Assembly (NCBI GenBank): GCA_019787685.1
Contig: JAHNUO010000011.1
Coordinates: 1,240,001 to 1,304,000 of the forward strand
Length of the DNA: 64,000 nucleotides
Direction: 5' to 3'
Source of the DNA: Chiua virens
Lineage: Eukaryota; Basidiomycota; Agaricomycetes; Boletales; Boletaceae
Shown: piece after piece, positions 1 through 11,738 of the stretch
Numbering within the stretch: the stretch's first letter is position 1
Layout: every line of letters starts with the position of its first letter
Position numbers and translations under genes: made by a program
The notes under the pieces: model-generated
What the model saw: only the letters and a program-made list of their open reading frames with translations
The model's database searches: none
What the model was told of the DNA's origin: nothing

Positions 1-3000
1 GTGGATTCCGAAAGAAATCTTGCAAATATCCAACGTGACGTCAGAAGCCAAAGCTGCCGTAGAGCAAGTCATCGCCGACTATGTCCTGCCCTTACCTTCG
101 CCTTCGACCAATTCCGCCTCTACGTCGAAAAACATCGAAGTCGATGAGGTCGCGTGGACAGACCACTTGCTCAATACTATGCAGCACCTAGATGCACGCA
201 GTATCAACACGATTCTGAATTTTAGTGGGATTAAAGCAAAGTGCGTGACTTGAGTTCCGTTTATGGACAAATCTGACCGAAGTCCTGTAGTCGCCCGACC
301 GTGTACGAGCACTACCTGCACGCATGCATACAGAATAACGTAAGCGCTCAGTTGGATATTTTATCGTGCTTTCCCTTATCGATGCTCGTTAGGGTGGTGT
401 AATCGACGAGAACGAGGACGCAATCATTCAACGCCTCAACAACGTGGTCAAAGCAGTTGTCTCGTAGGTGAAATTTGGTGTTGTTTTCAAATTCCTAACC
501 AGTCCTTCAGGCCAGTTCCCCGATCCGCCCAAGGCAGCTGAGGACATGCACGAGTTTGCCAAAGCGAACTGAGAACAGGCTTTACAAGTTGCTGAAGACG
601 TGCATGGATCCTCAGTCTGATTTAAAGAGCATCGTGAAGGCCTCGAATGAGTTTCTACGGCGCGTAGAACAATCGCTCGAGTCCACTCTCCCGACGTTGA
701 CGATCCTTTTGCGCCGTGCGACACTACGTATCGTCAACCAATCGTCTGTGTCAACGCTTATTAAAAGAGTGCAAAAGTCCGCTCCGACGTCCAGACATGC
801 GCAACAACTTTTGACTTTTATATCAAAACACTGTCCGACTCTCTACAAACCCCACGTCAGCGAACTCACAAAGGCGATTGCCGATGAGAGGAATGTGACG
901 TTGGTGGAGGTTGGCATGCATGCACTTGCTGCCGTGGTGAGAACGGACGAGTCCCAAGCGGCATTGGACAAGTATGTTTCTTTACCTCTTGAAGTGACTT
1001 GCTGACATGCTTGCAAGACGGACGTTGGAACGCATAACACGTTTTGCACTTGAAGAAAATGCTAGAATCGCCAAATTTGCTGCCCGTCTACTGGCTTCTC
1101 TGAAGGAGCATGAGGACACTTGTGTGGAAATCATTGAAGTAAATGACTGTCCGTTCTAAAATTTACAATCACTCATTGCTTGAAAGTCGATCGCGGAAAG
1201 GCTTCCGGAAGCGACACCAGAGGAGCTTGTTGCACATACGACTGTTCTGGCCCAGATGGCTCGCTTCAAGTCTGACGCGTTTGAGCATAGGAGTGACGCT
1301 ATTATGGCGTTCTTGATCAAGAAGCTCCTTATGGGTCGATGGTCAAATGATCCAGTGAGGCTCTACCTTGATCATCTTCGGATTGAGACTTGACCTATTT
1401 TCATAGGAGGACATGGACGTTGATGAAGACTGGGTAACAGATGAAAACATGGCACCGATACAACAGGCCAGGATCCTCGCATTGAAAGTTTGTCGCAATC
1501 GGTGTCTGGCGCATGCGTCATCAGCAACTGCGGTAGAGCTTGCGACACCCGCACTCAAAATGTTTTCGACATTACTGGAACACTCTGGGTCATTTACCCC
1601 GGACGCACCGGATAGGTGAGGGCTTCCAGGGCACGTAACTTGGCCATGAGGCTGATACAGGATGGTTAGTCCGCCGGTGAAGTCACGCATGCGACTGCAA
1701 GCTGCCGTATCATTTTTACACCTTTCTACTGTCGAAGCATATGCAAACGCAATAAGTAGCCACTTCATGTGGCTTGCGATCGCAGTCCAGGTAAGGGTTT
1801 GCATTGCACTAAGGTGTTTGCTGATCACGCTGTATGTCTACTCAGGACCCTTGTTTCCATGTTCGAATGAAGTTTTTAACAAAACTGGTATCGTTACTAA
1901 CCGCACGTAAACTCCCTCCACGCTTCAATGTGATACCCTTCCTCACAATTCACGATCCCGAGGCCGAAGTTCGAGATACGGTAAGTCACAATGAACGCAA
2001 GGCAAGGCCAAGCATTGACATCGTCTCTAGGCCATAGCCTATATATTATTTGTCATGCGATCTATTCAACCCGCGGCGCGCGTTGAGCATTTAGAAATAA
2101 TATTCATTCGTCTTCTCCATCTCCTTGCACATCATCCCGACTTTGCTACCGCACACGAAAATATGCAAGATATGGCAAAGTAAACCTTCGTTTGCCCTTT
2201 TATCCAGGCTGGCTCACATTGCGTCTTAGATATGTTGATTTCTACCTCGATTTGATTGCGAGCTCTGACAATATTGCACTGCTCTATCATCTGGCGCTGA
2301 AAGCCAAGACAGTGCGTGACTCTGAATCACATACGTATAGCGAGGTGCGAGGATCTCGCGCGCCTCTGGATGTTTGCTGAGTTTGTTATCTCCGTTAGAA
2401 TCTCTATACGATCTCTGAACTCGCACAAGTGCTGATCAGGACTCGTGCCCAAGCTCGCTCGTGGTCAATTCAGAGTTATCCCGGTAAGGTCAAACTGCCG
2501 TCAGATATTTTGCGCGCGCTGCCAAATCCAGATGCTGTGGCCAAGGTAGGCGAGATAATATAAGTATCACATGCAATGTTCATATCGCCTACAGTTGGTG
2601 AAAACAGCAATATCTGTCCGATGAGACCATTACGTGGTTAAAGGAGGCAAAGGGGCAGAAGCCAGCGGCGACCAAGGTACACAGGAATTTTAATTTAATG
2701 CACATTTGTGAGTTGATGCCTTGTGTGTGCTATAGGAGAAAAAACGGGAGCCAAAAGAGAAAGATGGCAAGTCCCCGCCCGCCAAGCGGAAAGCGTCTCG
2801 CGTACGTGCAAACGGCGCACCAAAGTGAGTTGCTGTTGATGCGGAGCACAGGCCCGGGCCGCTGACGTCAACTTCTTCACAGGCGTGCCAAGACGCAGAA
2901 GGCGGCGGGGTGGAACAGTGATCAGTCCGAATCAGAAGAAGAATCAGTCCTCAGACGAGGACTCGGTTCCTGATCCATCAGAAAAGGCGACGTCTCCGAG

Positions 3001-3224
3001 ACGTTCTAGTTCCGCGCCTAGCGAAACTGGTCAGGAGAGTAACAAAGAAGAGGACGGCGCTGAGGTATCAGAACGAGGGAAGAAGTTGGGTAGGAAGGCA
3101 AGAGTGAAGGCTCAGGTGAGTCATGTCGCTGTGCCATGAGTCACCGTAATGGCCCTGATGGATCGAAAAGGAAAAGATAAGCAAGCAAGTCAAGAAGAAC
3201 ACGACACGCCCGAGAAAATCTTGA
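1..3224 (+). CDS. PDS5: Sister chromatid cohesion protein Pds5, 5'-truncated
   Basis: Cohesin-associated HEAT-repeat protein that regulates cohesin residence on chromatin in the nucleus. The first codons of the window are already in frame, so the N-terminal part lies outside. Family-typical stretches are seen across many exons: GVIDENEDAIIQRLNN near 390-450, FAKANENRLYKLL near 555-595, long helical HEAT-like segments to about 2.7 kb, then a Lys/Ser/Glu-rich tail. Introns are 45-60 nt GT-AG. The 3' end is uncertain: after the intron at about 2825-2881 one frame stops at 2971-2973, while another continues as a charged tail, crosses an intron at about 3115-3170 and stops at 3222-3224 after a basic peptide. 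I favour the longer end because its last splice is clean, but the frame change at about 2883 is unexplained. The family call rests on overall similarity recalled for Pds5. Confidence 0.85.
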
Positions 3225-3911
3225 TGTGTTGTGACGCAGTATGGATTGTATACGGACCTGTCTATTTGTGATGATGGCATGTATTGTTATGGATGTCTCG
3301 TTGCTGTCGTAATTCCCATGCTTTTCGCTGATACTACTAGGTTGGATGTTGTCTCGCGGACGACGCGCTGTAAGTCGCGGACACGGCCGTAACGTGGTTC
3401 TGTCCCTTGCCGCATCAAAGTACATGCCTGGTTTCTATCGATATGTAACTCCCATCTAACGTTGCAGTGCGTTGCTTGGTAGTCCAGTTGCTAGAAGACT
3501 TGCGCGTCCAATGAAGCACGTCTCATATGTCGAATCGCCTAACGACAATGTAACGGCATATTGTAATTGGTACGCCGCGTCGTGCACTGATCGCAACTTG
3601 CAATCGGACGTGACGTAGGGGGATCCGATCCAGAGCTCTTTTCTCCACACCACTTTCTCATGCTAAGTTCCAACTTTGTTCCTGGATCCGTTTCGCCGGG
3701 TTTCGTAGGTCCCTGAGGATGAGAACATGCCGAGCGCGAGAATATTAGTCTGTGTCTTGTTTTTGAAGGCTGACTGACATCGATTCATAGGCTTGTCTTC
3801 CAGGACGTCAACGGCCAGGTCGTGCGCGCTCCCTGTACCCTTTCTCCCATTTAAATAACTTGTACCGAGGTCGACGGATTTATCGCACAGATCCGAGGTA
3901 GCCTTGCAATC
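3225..3911. other. Intergenic, PDS5 to DUF6534 gene
   Basis: No ORF with coding character was found. The stretch should contain the PDS5 terminator and the promoter of the downstream membrane protein. Nothing repetitive was recognised. Confidence 0.5.
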
Positions 3912-5783
3912 ATGGATGGAGTCGCCCAATTCTTTGGCCCCGTGTACTGGGGTACGTCTCGTTCCTGTGGACGCCGTGGACGGATGCTGACACACCGTCA
4001 CGGTGGTAGGCTTCGTCATCTCTGTCTTGTGAGCGTTTTCCTGGTCAGTATGAATGCCCGCTTGACATGCGTCGTCGGGCCAGTCTGGTGGGCGGCACGT
4101 TGATCCAGGGGTACATGTATTACAGCCGTACTCGGGACACGGTTCGCCTTCAAATCGTGGTGCGTTCGGTGTGCCTCTGATTGAAGGCATTGCTCATCGT
4201 CGGTCGTCCGGTCCAGGTCGCCCTGATGCTGTGCGTCCGTTCCACGTTCCAACGTGAGACGGTCTCTGAGATCGGTATCCGTAACAGCCTTTTAGACGTG
4301 GCGTCCACGGCGGTGATGGGTGTCACCGTGTTCCATTACTTTGTGATGCGTTTGTCGTCGTGATCAAGCTGGGTGTCCCGTTGACGACGTTGTTAGATCC
4401 ACAATTTCGGTAATTATGCGACGTTTCTGACCATTCCATCGTGAGTCGTCCGTCCAGCTCGGGCAACGGGGTCATCTTTGACGTTGACGTCCGAGGACGT
4501 AGAGAATGGGTTCTCGATGCGATCCTGACCGGGATCGTGACGTGCATGTACGTCAATGGATGTGTCGCCTTGCGGGTACTAACCGGGTCCATGATATAGC
4601 ACTCAACTCTTTTTTGCGTCGCGCATCCAACAAAGTGCGTGTATGCCTTCGGTTTGCCACTGCCGAAAGGTATTGATATCGGAAGAAAGTCATGCGAGAA
4701 TACGCCGTCTTCGGGTGGTGGGAGTATATAATTCCGGCGATCATTGTGGGTCTCTCTTCGCACCTCCGCTACGAATATATACATGATGGACCGTCTATAG
4801 ACGTTCACGGCGCTTGCTTCGCTAGGTGAGTGCGTGCGTGCTTGACGTATCCACTTGATTTGTCATGGCGGCGCAGTGGCGAACATTGGCAAGTATCCTG
4901 CTCTCCCATCGTATATGCCCGACTGCTGATGCCACGCAGTCAAGACAGTGATTATAGCGACCGTTATCACCCCTGCGGAACTCGGGCAATACAGCCATGG
5001 TCGTATGTGGGTTCACCCTGTGCTATTCTTGGCATCTCACCCGTTCCAGATCACCACATCATTCGAGGAAGGTTTCGCTGTCATCTCAGATCCTCTTCGC
5101 GACCTGCACGCTGTGTTTTATCCTCGCATCGAGTAGGGAAAGCATGCGTAGGTCAGTCTGGACTCAGCATCGCTCTCTTCGTGGCAGTGTTCGAGCTTGA
5201 GTCGTAGAATGCGGTCGCCGATCCGCCGCCTATTCTTCTTCATCCTCAATCGCGGCATCTTGGTGACGATCCTCCAAATTGTCTCTCTCATCGCATTTCT
5301 GCTGAAGCCTGGCCACATGTATTGGTAGGTTAGCTTGTTTTTATGTGTTGGCGCGTTCTGAATAACACGCCCAGGGCGCCTTTTCACTTCTCGAAAAGTA
5401 AACTGTACACGAATACGTTGCGTGAGTGTTGCATTCCTGTACGGTCTGACGCCTCGGTTGAGATGGACCATGTAGTGGCTATGTGAGTGATCCTCTAAAC
5501 GATCGATGTGACATGCGTGTCAAATGGTAAAAGGCTCAACTCTCGCTCACAATCTGAACGTCCTCCTACCGTCATGGACGCCACGTTTCGGCCGAGGTCT
5601 ATCCGTTCAGGTCAGATGATACTCTGTCGTTGTGGTTGTGCGAGGCCTCACACGTCCCAGGATATGCCAAGCAGAGAAACAACAAGCCACGTGCATAGTG
5701 AGGCGCCGAACCGGAGTGAAATGCAAGCAAGGGAGAGTGGGCAGGCGAATGGGCGATCCGGGGGTCCGAGGAAGCAAAGTTGA
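3912..5783 (+). CDS. DUF6534-type multi-span membrane protein
   Basis: Family of seven-helix-like membrane proteins greatly expanded in Agaricomycetes; function unknown. The proposed start reads MDGVAQFFGPVYWG, the usual opening GPxxxG motif. Later exons give GGTLIQGYMYYSRTRD (about 4090), LLDVASTAVMGVTVFHYF (about 4290) and a hydrophobic helix at about 5225-5325. The family hallmark FHFSKSKLYTNTL lies at about 5380, followed after a short intron (about 5485-5540) by LNSRSQSERPP, matching the usual xLNxR ending, and a hydrophilic Ser/Arg-rich tail to the TGA at 5781-5783. The early exon borders (3950-4090) are not resolved and could hide a frame error. Placement in the family is good; substrate or signalling role is unknown. 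Confidence 0.7.
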
Positions 5784-6084
5784 CTGATACAGGTGCGGGG
5801 CATCGCGGACGTAGAAATCAGAACATCCACCCTCCATTGATACTGACAAACCTTGTAATATACTGTGAGAGCGCACGGCAGTCCTGAGTAGATGGAGGAA
5901 TATATATGCATGTTTATCGCCGAGAATACGCTGTACACATGACACGATGTGAATTCTATGCAAATCAACCTATTGCCCCTATGTGTATGGGCAAAGGATA
6001 AATAGCCGAAATGTCGAGAGATGAATCTCGCGAGGGACGCAGCAAGATGTGACAGAATGATCAAATGTTGTTACCCGACGCGCA
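5784..6084. other. Short convergent intergenic region
   Basis: About 300 bp between the ends of two converging genes. Minus-strand ORFs overlapping it have no coding character and are treated as chance. Confidence 0.5.
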
Positions 6085-6835
6085 TCATATACCCCGGCGG
6101 GAAACAAATTGCTATGAAAAAGGTCAGATGGCATGCCGACAAACGCTGCGCTAGACATCTACCTCCAAGTCCTGAGAAGTTGCCACGGCGAGTACAAATT
6201 TTCGATTGGTATCCGTCACTGGAAAGTCGTGAGTCCGCAGGAGGGGTTGGGAATGTCAGGGATGGCGCACCCAACGCGAAGATGTTATCACGCAAAAACT
6301 CGGCCAACTCAGCAAGTGGCGTGTCTGGTGTGATGGTGGTATACGGATACGACTCGTGACGCTGAAACTTGGTCATGTATTTCTTTACAGAATCGGTCTG
6401 GATGGAGGGAACCGAAGAAGCCGAGGTCAACGGTTGCACGAGACACGGAAGAAGGACCTGATCGAGCGAGGAACGTACCGGGTTTGCAGATCCCGCTTGC
6501 CATTTGGCTTTGAGTGCGGTGGCGTCGATATAACCAAGCGGCCGCCTATGCTTGTTGAGCACCCTGAGGGAAGAAGGTAGGGTCAATCAAGGTTGTGCGA
6601 AACGAGGCATAATCACGGTATGTGAGAGAAATCGCGCTCGTAGGCGAATTCGATGGCACGCGAGATGGATTCGTCGGCTGGAAGCGAGAACGCTGGGGGT
6701 AGTTGGAGGTCCTGGAGGGCGTTGGATTGAGAATGTGTATATGGAGACTGTGCACACCTCTACGACCGCCCCTCTGAACTTGTCGCCTGGATACATTGAG
6801 AAGTTGTATGTGCTGCGGTGAGTTTTGATGTTCAT
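6085..6835 (-). CDS. Two-CBS-domain protein
   Basis: Small protein built from a CBS pair, a module that usually binds adenosine nucleotides; its specific partner is unknown. Four exons splice cleanly on the minus strand. Exon 1 (6835 or internal ATG at 6796) ends MYPGDKFRGAVVE; intron 6712-6757 (46 nt); exon 2 begins DLQLPPAFSLPADES and ends in HIP; intron 6564-6616 restores HIPVLNKHRRPLGY. A third exon carries VKKYMTKFQRHESYP and TITPDTPLAELAEFL (second CBS), and further splices at about 6205-6265 and 6110-6155 give FALVTDTNRKFVLAVA and the end QFVSRRGI. Total about 185 residues, so the protein is little more than the CBS pair. The start is ambiguous: 6835 adds 13 residues to the 6796 start. 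The gene diverges from MLH1. Confidence 0.8.
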
Positions 6836-7416
6836 GAGAGCGAATCGGATCCGGGGTCACACGTGATCTCATCATCAATCTTATCTTCGACCAGTTTGAT
6901 CTCCCGTCTTCACCCGGGCCTAGCGTTTGAACTTGTTTTCCGCTAACGACGCGTTCTGTCGTGGTAGAACCACTGGGCGACGTTCGATCTGACAAGGTAG
7001 GTGTCCCAGTTTTCGACCTAAACGTTATAATGCCCTAGTTCGAAATGGAATTTCAATCGTTTTTGTCTGGTCGGTCGTCGTTTATGCGAGAAGTTATGCG
7101 GATGGGAACGTTGAACGTTCCAATGGGCGAGCATGCTGATAAAAGTAAACGTGGGTATAGCACTTGAACGAATATGTTTTCAGTAGAAAATCCCGCTACA
7201 CACGCTCGCATGCATGCGAATGCAACTTGAAATTTGTATCTTTGCCATTGTCGACGGAAGTGAGAAACAAAGTGACTTCCAAACCGCCCGAGCCTTCGAG
7301 CTTCGAGTCAGGGACAGGTCGCGTGACGCGACGCGTCGAGACTGACACGTAAACAGCGACCAGCATGAAAGCAGGTGGTCTCACCCACCTCATATCCTTG
7401 ACCGTCATCCAGTACC
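6836..7416. promoter_or_regulatory. Divergent promoter region of CBS gene and MLH1
   Basis: A 580-bp gap between two genes transcribed away from each other. It includes a CG-rich stretch at 7319-7340 with an ACGCGT hexamer. No additional gene was seen; ORFs here are short and lack coding bias. Confidence 0.5.
7331..7336. promoter_or_regulatory. Candidate MCB (MluI cell-cycle box)
   Basis: ACGCGT lies 81 bp upstream of the MLH1 ATG, inside the run GTGACGCGACGCGTCGAG. In yeasts this hexamer is bound by MBF and drives G1/S transcription of replication and repair genes. Its function here is inferred from position and motif only; a single hexamer can arise by chance. Confidence 0.35.
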
Positions 7417-10220
7417 ATGGGTGAACAAGCTTCCAGTGGGTTGCAACCACCGGGTCCTGCTCCAATACAAAGGCTCCATGACTCGCTCATAAACCGCATT
7501 GCTGCAGGAGAGGCGCGTATCTTGCTTGCTTTTCATCCACGCTCGAGTAGCTCATTGCTAGGGAAGATCATACACAGACCTTCTTCTGCATTGAAGGAAC
7601 TGCTTGAAAATGCCATGGATGCCGGTGCTACATCCATTCGCATTACCGTCAAAGATGGCGGAATGAAGTTGCTCCAGATTCAGGACAATGGTTGCGGTAT
7701 CCGCGTGCGTCAGCTCGCTTCACGCAACTTCGGTCCACCCATCTCATTCCCTAGACAGAAATCCGATTTGCCCATCCTTGCCGAGCGGTTCACGACTTCG
7801 AAAATAAAATCATTCTCTGACTTGTCTCGACTAACGACCTATGGTTTTCGCGGTGAAGCTTTAGCATCCATTTCCCATGTGGCCCATATGTCTGTCCTGA
7901 CCAAAACAAAGACTGACACCTGCGCCTGGAAGTAAGTGCTTTAATAGTGTTGTCGAACGCCAAGTCAACATTCTTATGTAGGGCATGCTACTCCGAAGGC
8001 GTCATGGTCCCTCCGAAAGCAGGTCAGACGCCAGACCCTAAACCTTGCGCTGGAAACGACGGAACTACCATCATCGTATGTTCAATCCTTGTTTGGTCCG
8101 TGTATGATCATTTCTCAATGTACCAGATCGAGGACATGTTTTACAACATCCCTACTCGCTTGTCAGCCCTACGGAGCTCTTCCGAGGAGTACGCAAGGAT
8201 CCTCGATGTGGTGACCAAATATGCGGTCCACAATCCCAAGGTAGCGTTCCTTTGCAAAAAGGTGTGCGTTGATTTCATAGTGAGTGCATTGCTTGTTCAT
8301 CACGCCCACAGGCCGGATCTGGTACCCCAGAACTCTCAACGTCCTCAACATCCATCGACCAGGCGATCCGTTTATTATATGGTCATGCCATAGGGAAAGA
8401 ACTTCTCCACATTGAGGTCGCTTCACCCTCCACTGAGGGGACCTCACGGTCTAGTGACGCTGATGACTCTACAAACTGGTCTGCGGAGGCCTATTGCACG
8501 AGTCCGAACTATCAAGCGAGGAAGACCGTCTTCTTACTTTTCATCAATCGTCAGTCGACCTTGGGTCAATGACAAGTGTCGATTACTCATGATGTTCTAG
8601 ACCGTCTCGTTGAGTCGACCAGCATAAAGCGAGCAATCGAAAGCGTATACAGTGCGGTGCTTCCCAAGGGTGCATTCCCATTTGCATATCTGAGGTGCGA
8701 ATAACTATCCGCAACAAGGCTGGGCACTAAAAAGTTCAGCCTCGAGATAGATCCCCGTTCAATAGATGTGAATGTACATCCTACGAAACGAGAAGTCATC
8801 TTTCTGAACGAAGAGATCATAACGGAACGGATATCCGACGCTGTCCGGCAAATGATCAGTCAAAGTCATTCCAGGACCTTCGAATATCAGGTAATCTATA
8901 CGTACAGTTGCATCCGTGTCACTCACACTGTCCAGACATTACTTACTGGCCGCTCGAGCGAGCCGAACACGAAGGGCAAGGGGAAAGAGAGACAAGAAGA
9001 TGACGACGACGACGACGATGACGAGATAGAACGACCAGCTTCGTCCTCTCTTCGTATGTTCCCTGCCGTTCTAACCTATTTCAACTCAGTCCCGTATCAG
9101 CTCAAAAGACGTATCCACATCACATAGTTCGTACATCACTTCAAGATCGCACTCTTGAATCGATGATCCCGGTGTTGAACCCTTCGCGTTCTGACGGCGA
9201 CGAAATATCCAAAAAAGCGGCCGGCCTTCGTGATATCCCGGAGTCCAGCTGCGATCTTACGTCTATTCTAGAACTCAGGAAGGCAGCTCAAAAAAACGTG
9301 CACCACGGTCTGTCGCGTGAACATTTAGAGCGGAACAAAGTGTGCTTACTTCATTCCAACTTTGGCAGACCTAACCTGAAATCATCAAGAAGCATACGTT
9401 CGTCGGAATTGTGGATGATTATCGGTGTTTGTCACTGATCCAACATGCAACAAAGTTGTATCTCCTCAATCACGCAGCTTTGGCGTGCGTCATATCCACT
9501 TGTTCTGTATCTATCTGACTTGTGTGTTCATGTAGCGAGGAGTTGTTCTACCAGCTCGCGCTGATGCAATTTGGCAAATTTCGTCGGCTGAAGCTCGATC
9601 CTCCTCCGCCCCTTCGTACGCTTTTGAAGCTCGCTGTCGACGCAGAACCAGACACGGAGAAAAGTGGACTAAGCAAAACGAAATCGTGGATGTAAGTCAT
9701 CCTTTGCTACCTTTGACGACTGAATCTGACCTCTCCCTAAGCGCATCGCCAAAACGCTCCTCTCGCGTCGTGACATGCTCGCGGAGTACTTTGAGATAAA
9801 CATCACTCTGGACGGGGAGATCGAAAGTTTGCCGCACCTCTTGAAAGAGTATACCCCGGATCTCAACAAGCTGCCCGTTTTCCTCATGCGTCTAGGCCCG
9901 CAGGTGAGAGGCACTCTTCGTCACGAATGATCCCAGCTGCTGATGCGAAGCGGGGCCTCTAGGTAGAATGGGACACGGAGAAGGAATGTTTCTTCACGCT
10001 CATGCGCGAGCTCGGATACTTTTACTCCCCGTCCCCGTCTCATTTCGCGCCCTCCAACAATGGCGCTCATACGCAAGCAGATGCGGCAGCATGGCAGACA
10101 GAGCACATCCTATTCCAGGCGATGCGCAAGTTCTTGGTCGCACCAAGATCGTTACTTGAGAACGACGTTGTCCAGGTGGCCAACCTTCCCGATCTCTACC
10201 GGGTCTTTGAGAGGTGTTAA
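7417..10220 (+). CDS. MLH1: DNA mismatch repair protein Mlh1
   Basis: MutL-alpha subunit that couples mismatch recognition to excision in the nucleus. The N-terminal GHKL ATPase is clear: [25 protein letters not shown] (catalytic Glu and Mg-binding Asn), DNGCGI and [32 protein letters not shown] near 8770 is the conserved end of the ATPase/transducer region. A linker with an eight-Asp run (about 9002-9025) follows, then the Mlh1-specific C-terminal dimerisation domain, including [19 protein letters not shown] (about 9560-9610). It ends in the exact FERC terminus typical of eukaryotic Mlh1, with the TAA at 10218-10220. About ten short introns. The first intron, in the ATP lid region, has an ambiguous donor (GC at 7513 or GT at 7517). 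Confidence is very high for identity, moderate for every splice site. Confidence 0.95.
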
Positions 10221-10594
10221 TAACAAAATAAAAAACTACGTGCTTAATTGTCCGTGCGACCCTTTAGTGAAGACCACTTGTAGATTGCTGTGCTATAAGT
10301 GATCATCCTTAAACGCAACTCTCGTCCAGTAGCTTTAGGTACGATCCATCACAATATGACTGATACAGAGCACCGCTTGAAGCTACTCAGTCTTATACAA
10401 ACACAACCATTGCCAATTTCATGAAAGCGCTAATTTCAAGTTCAATCTGTTCCGTCACCGACAATCCCAGACTGCTCCTTGTCTCCCTTAAGGCAGGCCC
10501 CTCCCAATATTGACGGCATTCGCAACTTGGCTCGTGTTTGGCCTGTTGAACGCGTACCTGCAGGAAAGATCAGCGCATGAACACGTGCAAAGGA
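10221..10594. other. Convergent intergenic region, MLH1 to GST
   Basis: A 374-bp spacer between two 3' ends. No coding signal or structured repeat was seen. Confidence 0.5.
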
Positions 10595-11661
10595 TCATGA
10601 TGGTACTGGCCTTTCATAACTATCAAGGTAGAGCTCCTCCGTACTGCAAGTGCTCTTGAACGTAGGGTGTTCGAGCAGCCGTTCCAACCAGGCGTTGAGC
10701 TTGGGCCCCTGTGGCATTACGAACCCACGGTAGCGTTTAAGAACGTTGGTCGCCCTAAAGATCCCTGTTGACGACACGTCAACATATTGCGTGCCAATAC
10801 GTCGACGAGCGAAGGTAACATACAGGGTCCGACCATGACGTCTGCCCATCCGAGTTCCCCTCCGTCTTTCCACAACCCGGTCCCTCCGACTTCCTGTTCC
10901 GCCCGTTCAAAAAGGTCGACGAGGGTCTCGATGGCCGCTCTGAATTCACTTCCCATGGCGGTTTGCGCGGGCGGGTGTTGTGCTTGGAGATAGCGGTAGA
11001 ACGCGGGTACGAGAATGCGGTTGATGTGATCCGATTGGAGACGGACGAGGGCGCGCGCGTCTAGGATGGACATAGACGGTGTGAGCGTGCATCGCACGAG
11101 ATAAGGGATAGTATGTACGGACATGGATCTGTGACGGGCGGAAAGAGAGAGCGTTTGGTCGATCCGGATGCGAGGCTAGAGGACACATAACTCGAAGGGT
11201 GAGATGGCGATGGCGACGGATCACGCACTCTTCGAGAAAGTCCATGATGACGGTGCTTTCGTTCACAGCACGGGGCGGATCGTAGTCGTTGAGCTTGAGC
11301 GCAGGGACGAGTCCCTTTGGAGAGAGATCGAGGAGTTCCTTTGGTTTCTTGTACGGATCGACTTCGTCTGTTGGCGTGGTACGGGCATTGTTTTCAGATC
11401 ATATTCTAGAAAACGGTGGGATGATCTATAGGACGTACAATACTGGGGGGAAAAGGTTAGCAGCACGCTGAGAAACTTGTGTAGATCGGGGCGTACTTTG
11501 TACGGGATTCCGAGATATTCAAGGGTGACCCATACGCGTTGGACGAAAGGACAGAAACAGCCTGCAAAGAGGGTTATGTCCTCATCTGTGACATGGCGCT
11601 GGACAGTTTGGAGAGCCTCGCCGGTGCACTGATTGTGATAGCCTTTTCCTGTGTCCGTCAT
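10595..11661 (-). CDS. Glutathione S-transferase, omega-like
   Basis: Cytosolic GST. Exon 1 gives DITLFAGCFCPFVQRVW, the thioredoxin-fold start with a Cys in the CPFxQR position used by omega-class and related enzymes for thiol transfer. Exon 2 reads EVDPYKKPKELLDLSPKG and VPALKLNDYDPPRAVNES, containing the conserved cis-Pro (VPAL) and the ES glutathione-binding pair, then TVIMDFLEE. The alpha-helical C-terminal domain includes ALVRLQSDHINRILVPAFY and the end WLERLLEHPTFKSTCS. Introns fall at about 11390-11520, about 11070-11200 and about 10740-10830. The start at 11661 (MTDTGKGYH) is an ATG just before the fold. The class assignment rests on the Cys motif; other fungal Cys-GST classes are possible. 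Confidence 0.85.
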
Positions 11662-11738
11662 GGTTGATACAGGGGTAGAATCGGTAACTACCGGGCACGA
11701 TTGTTCAAATCAGCGCCACTACTGAGAGGCATCGCAGA

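Noticed and set aside
5607..6064. Two overlapping minus-strand ORFs of 118 and 138 codons
   Set aside because: They overlap the end of the DUF6534 gene, have no domain or splice logic and show no coding-like composition.
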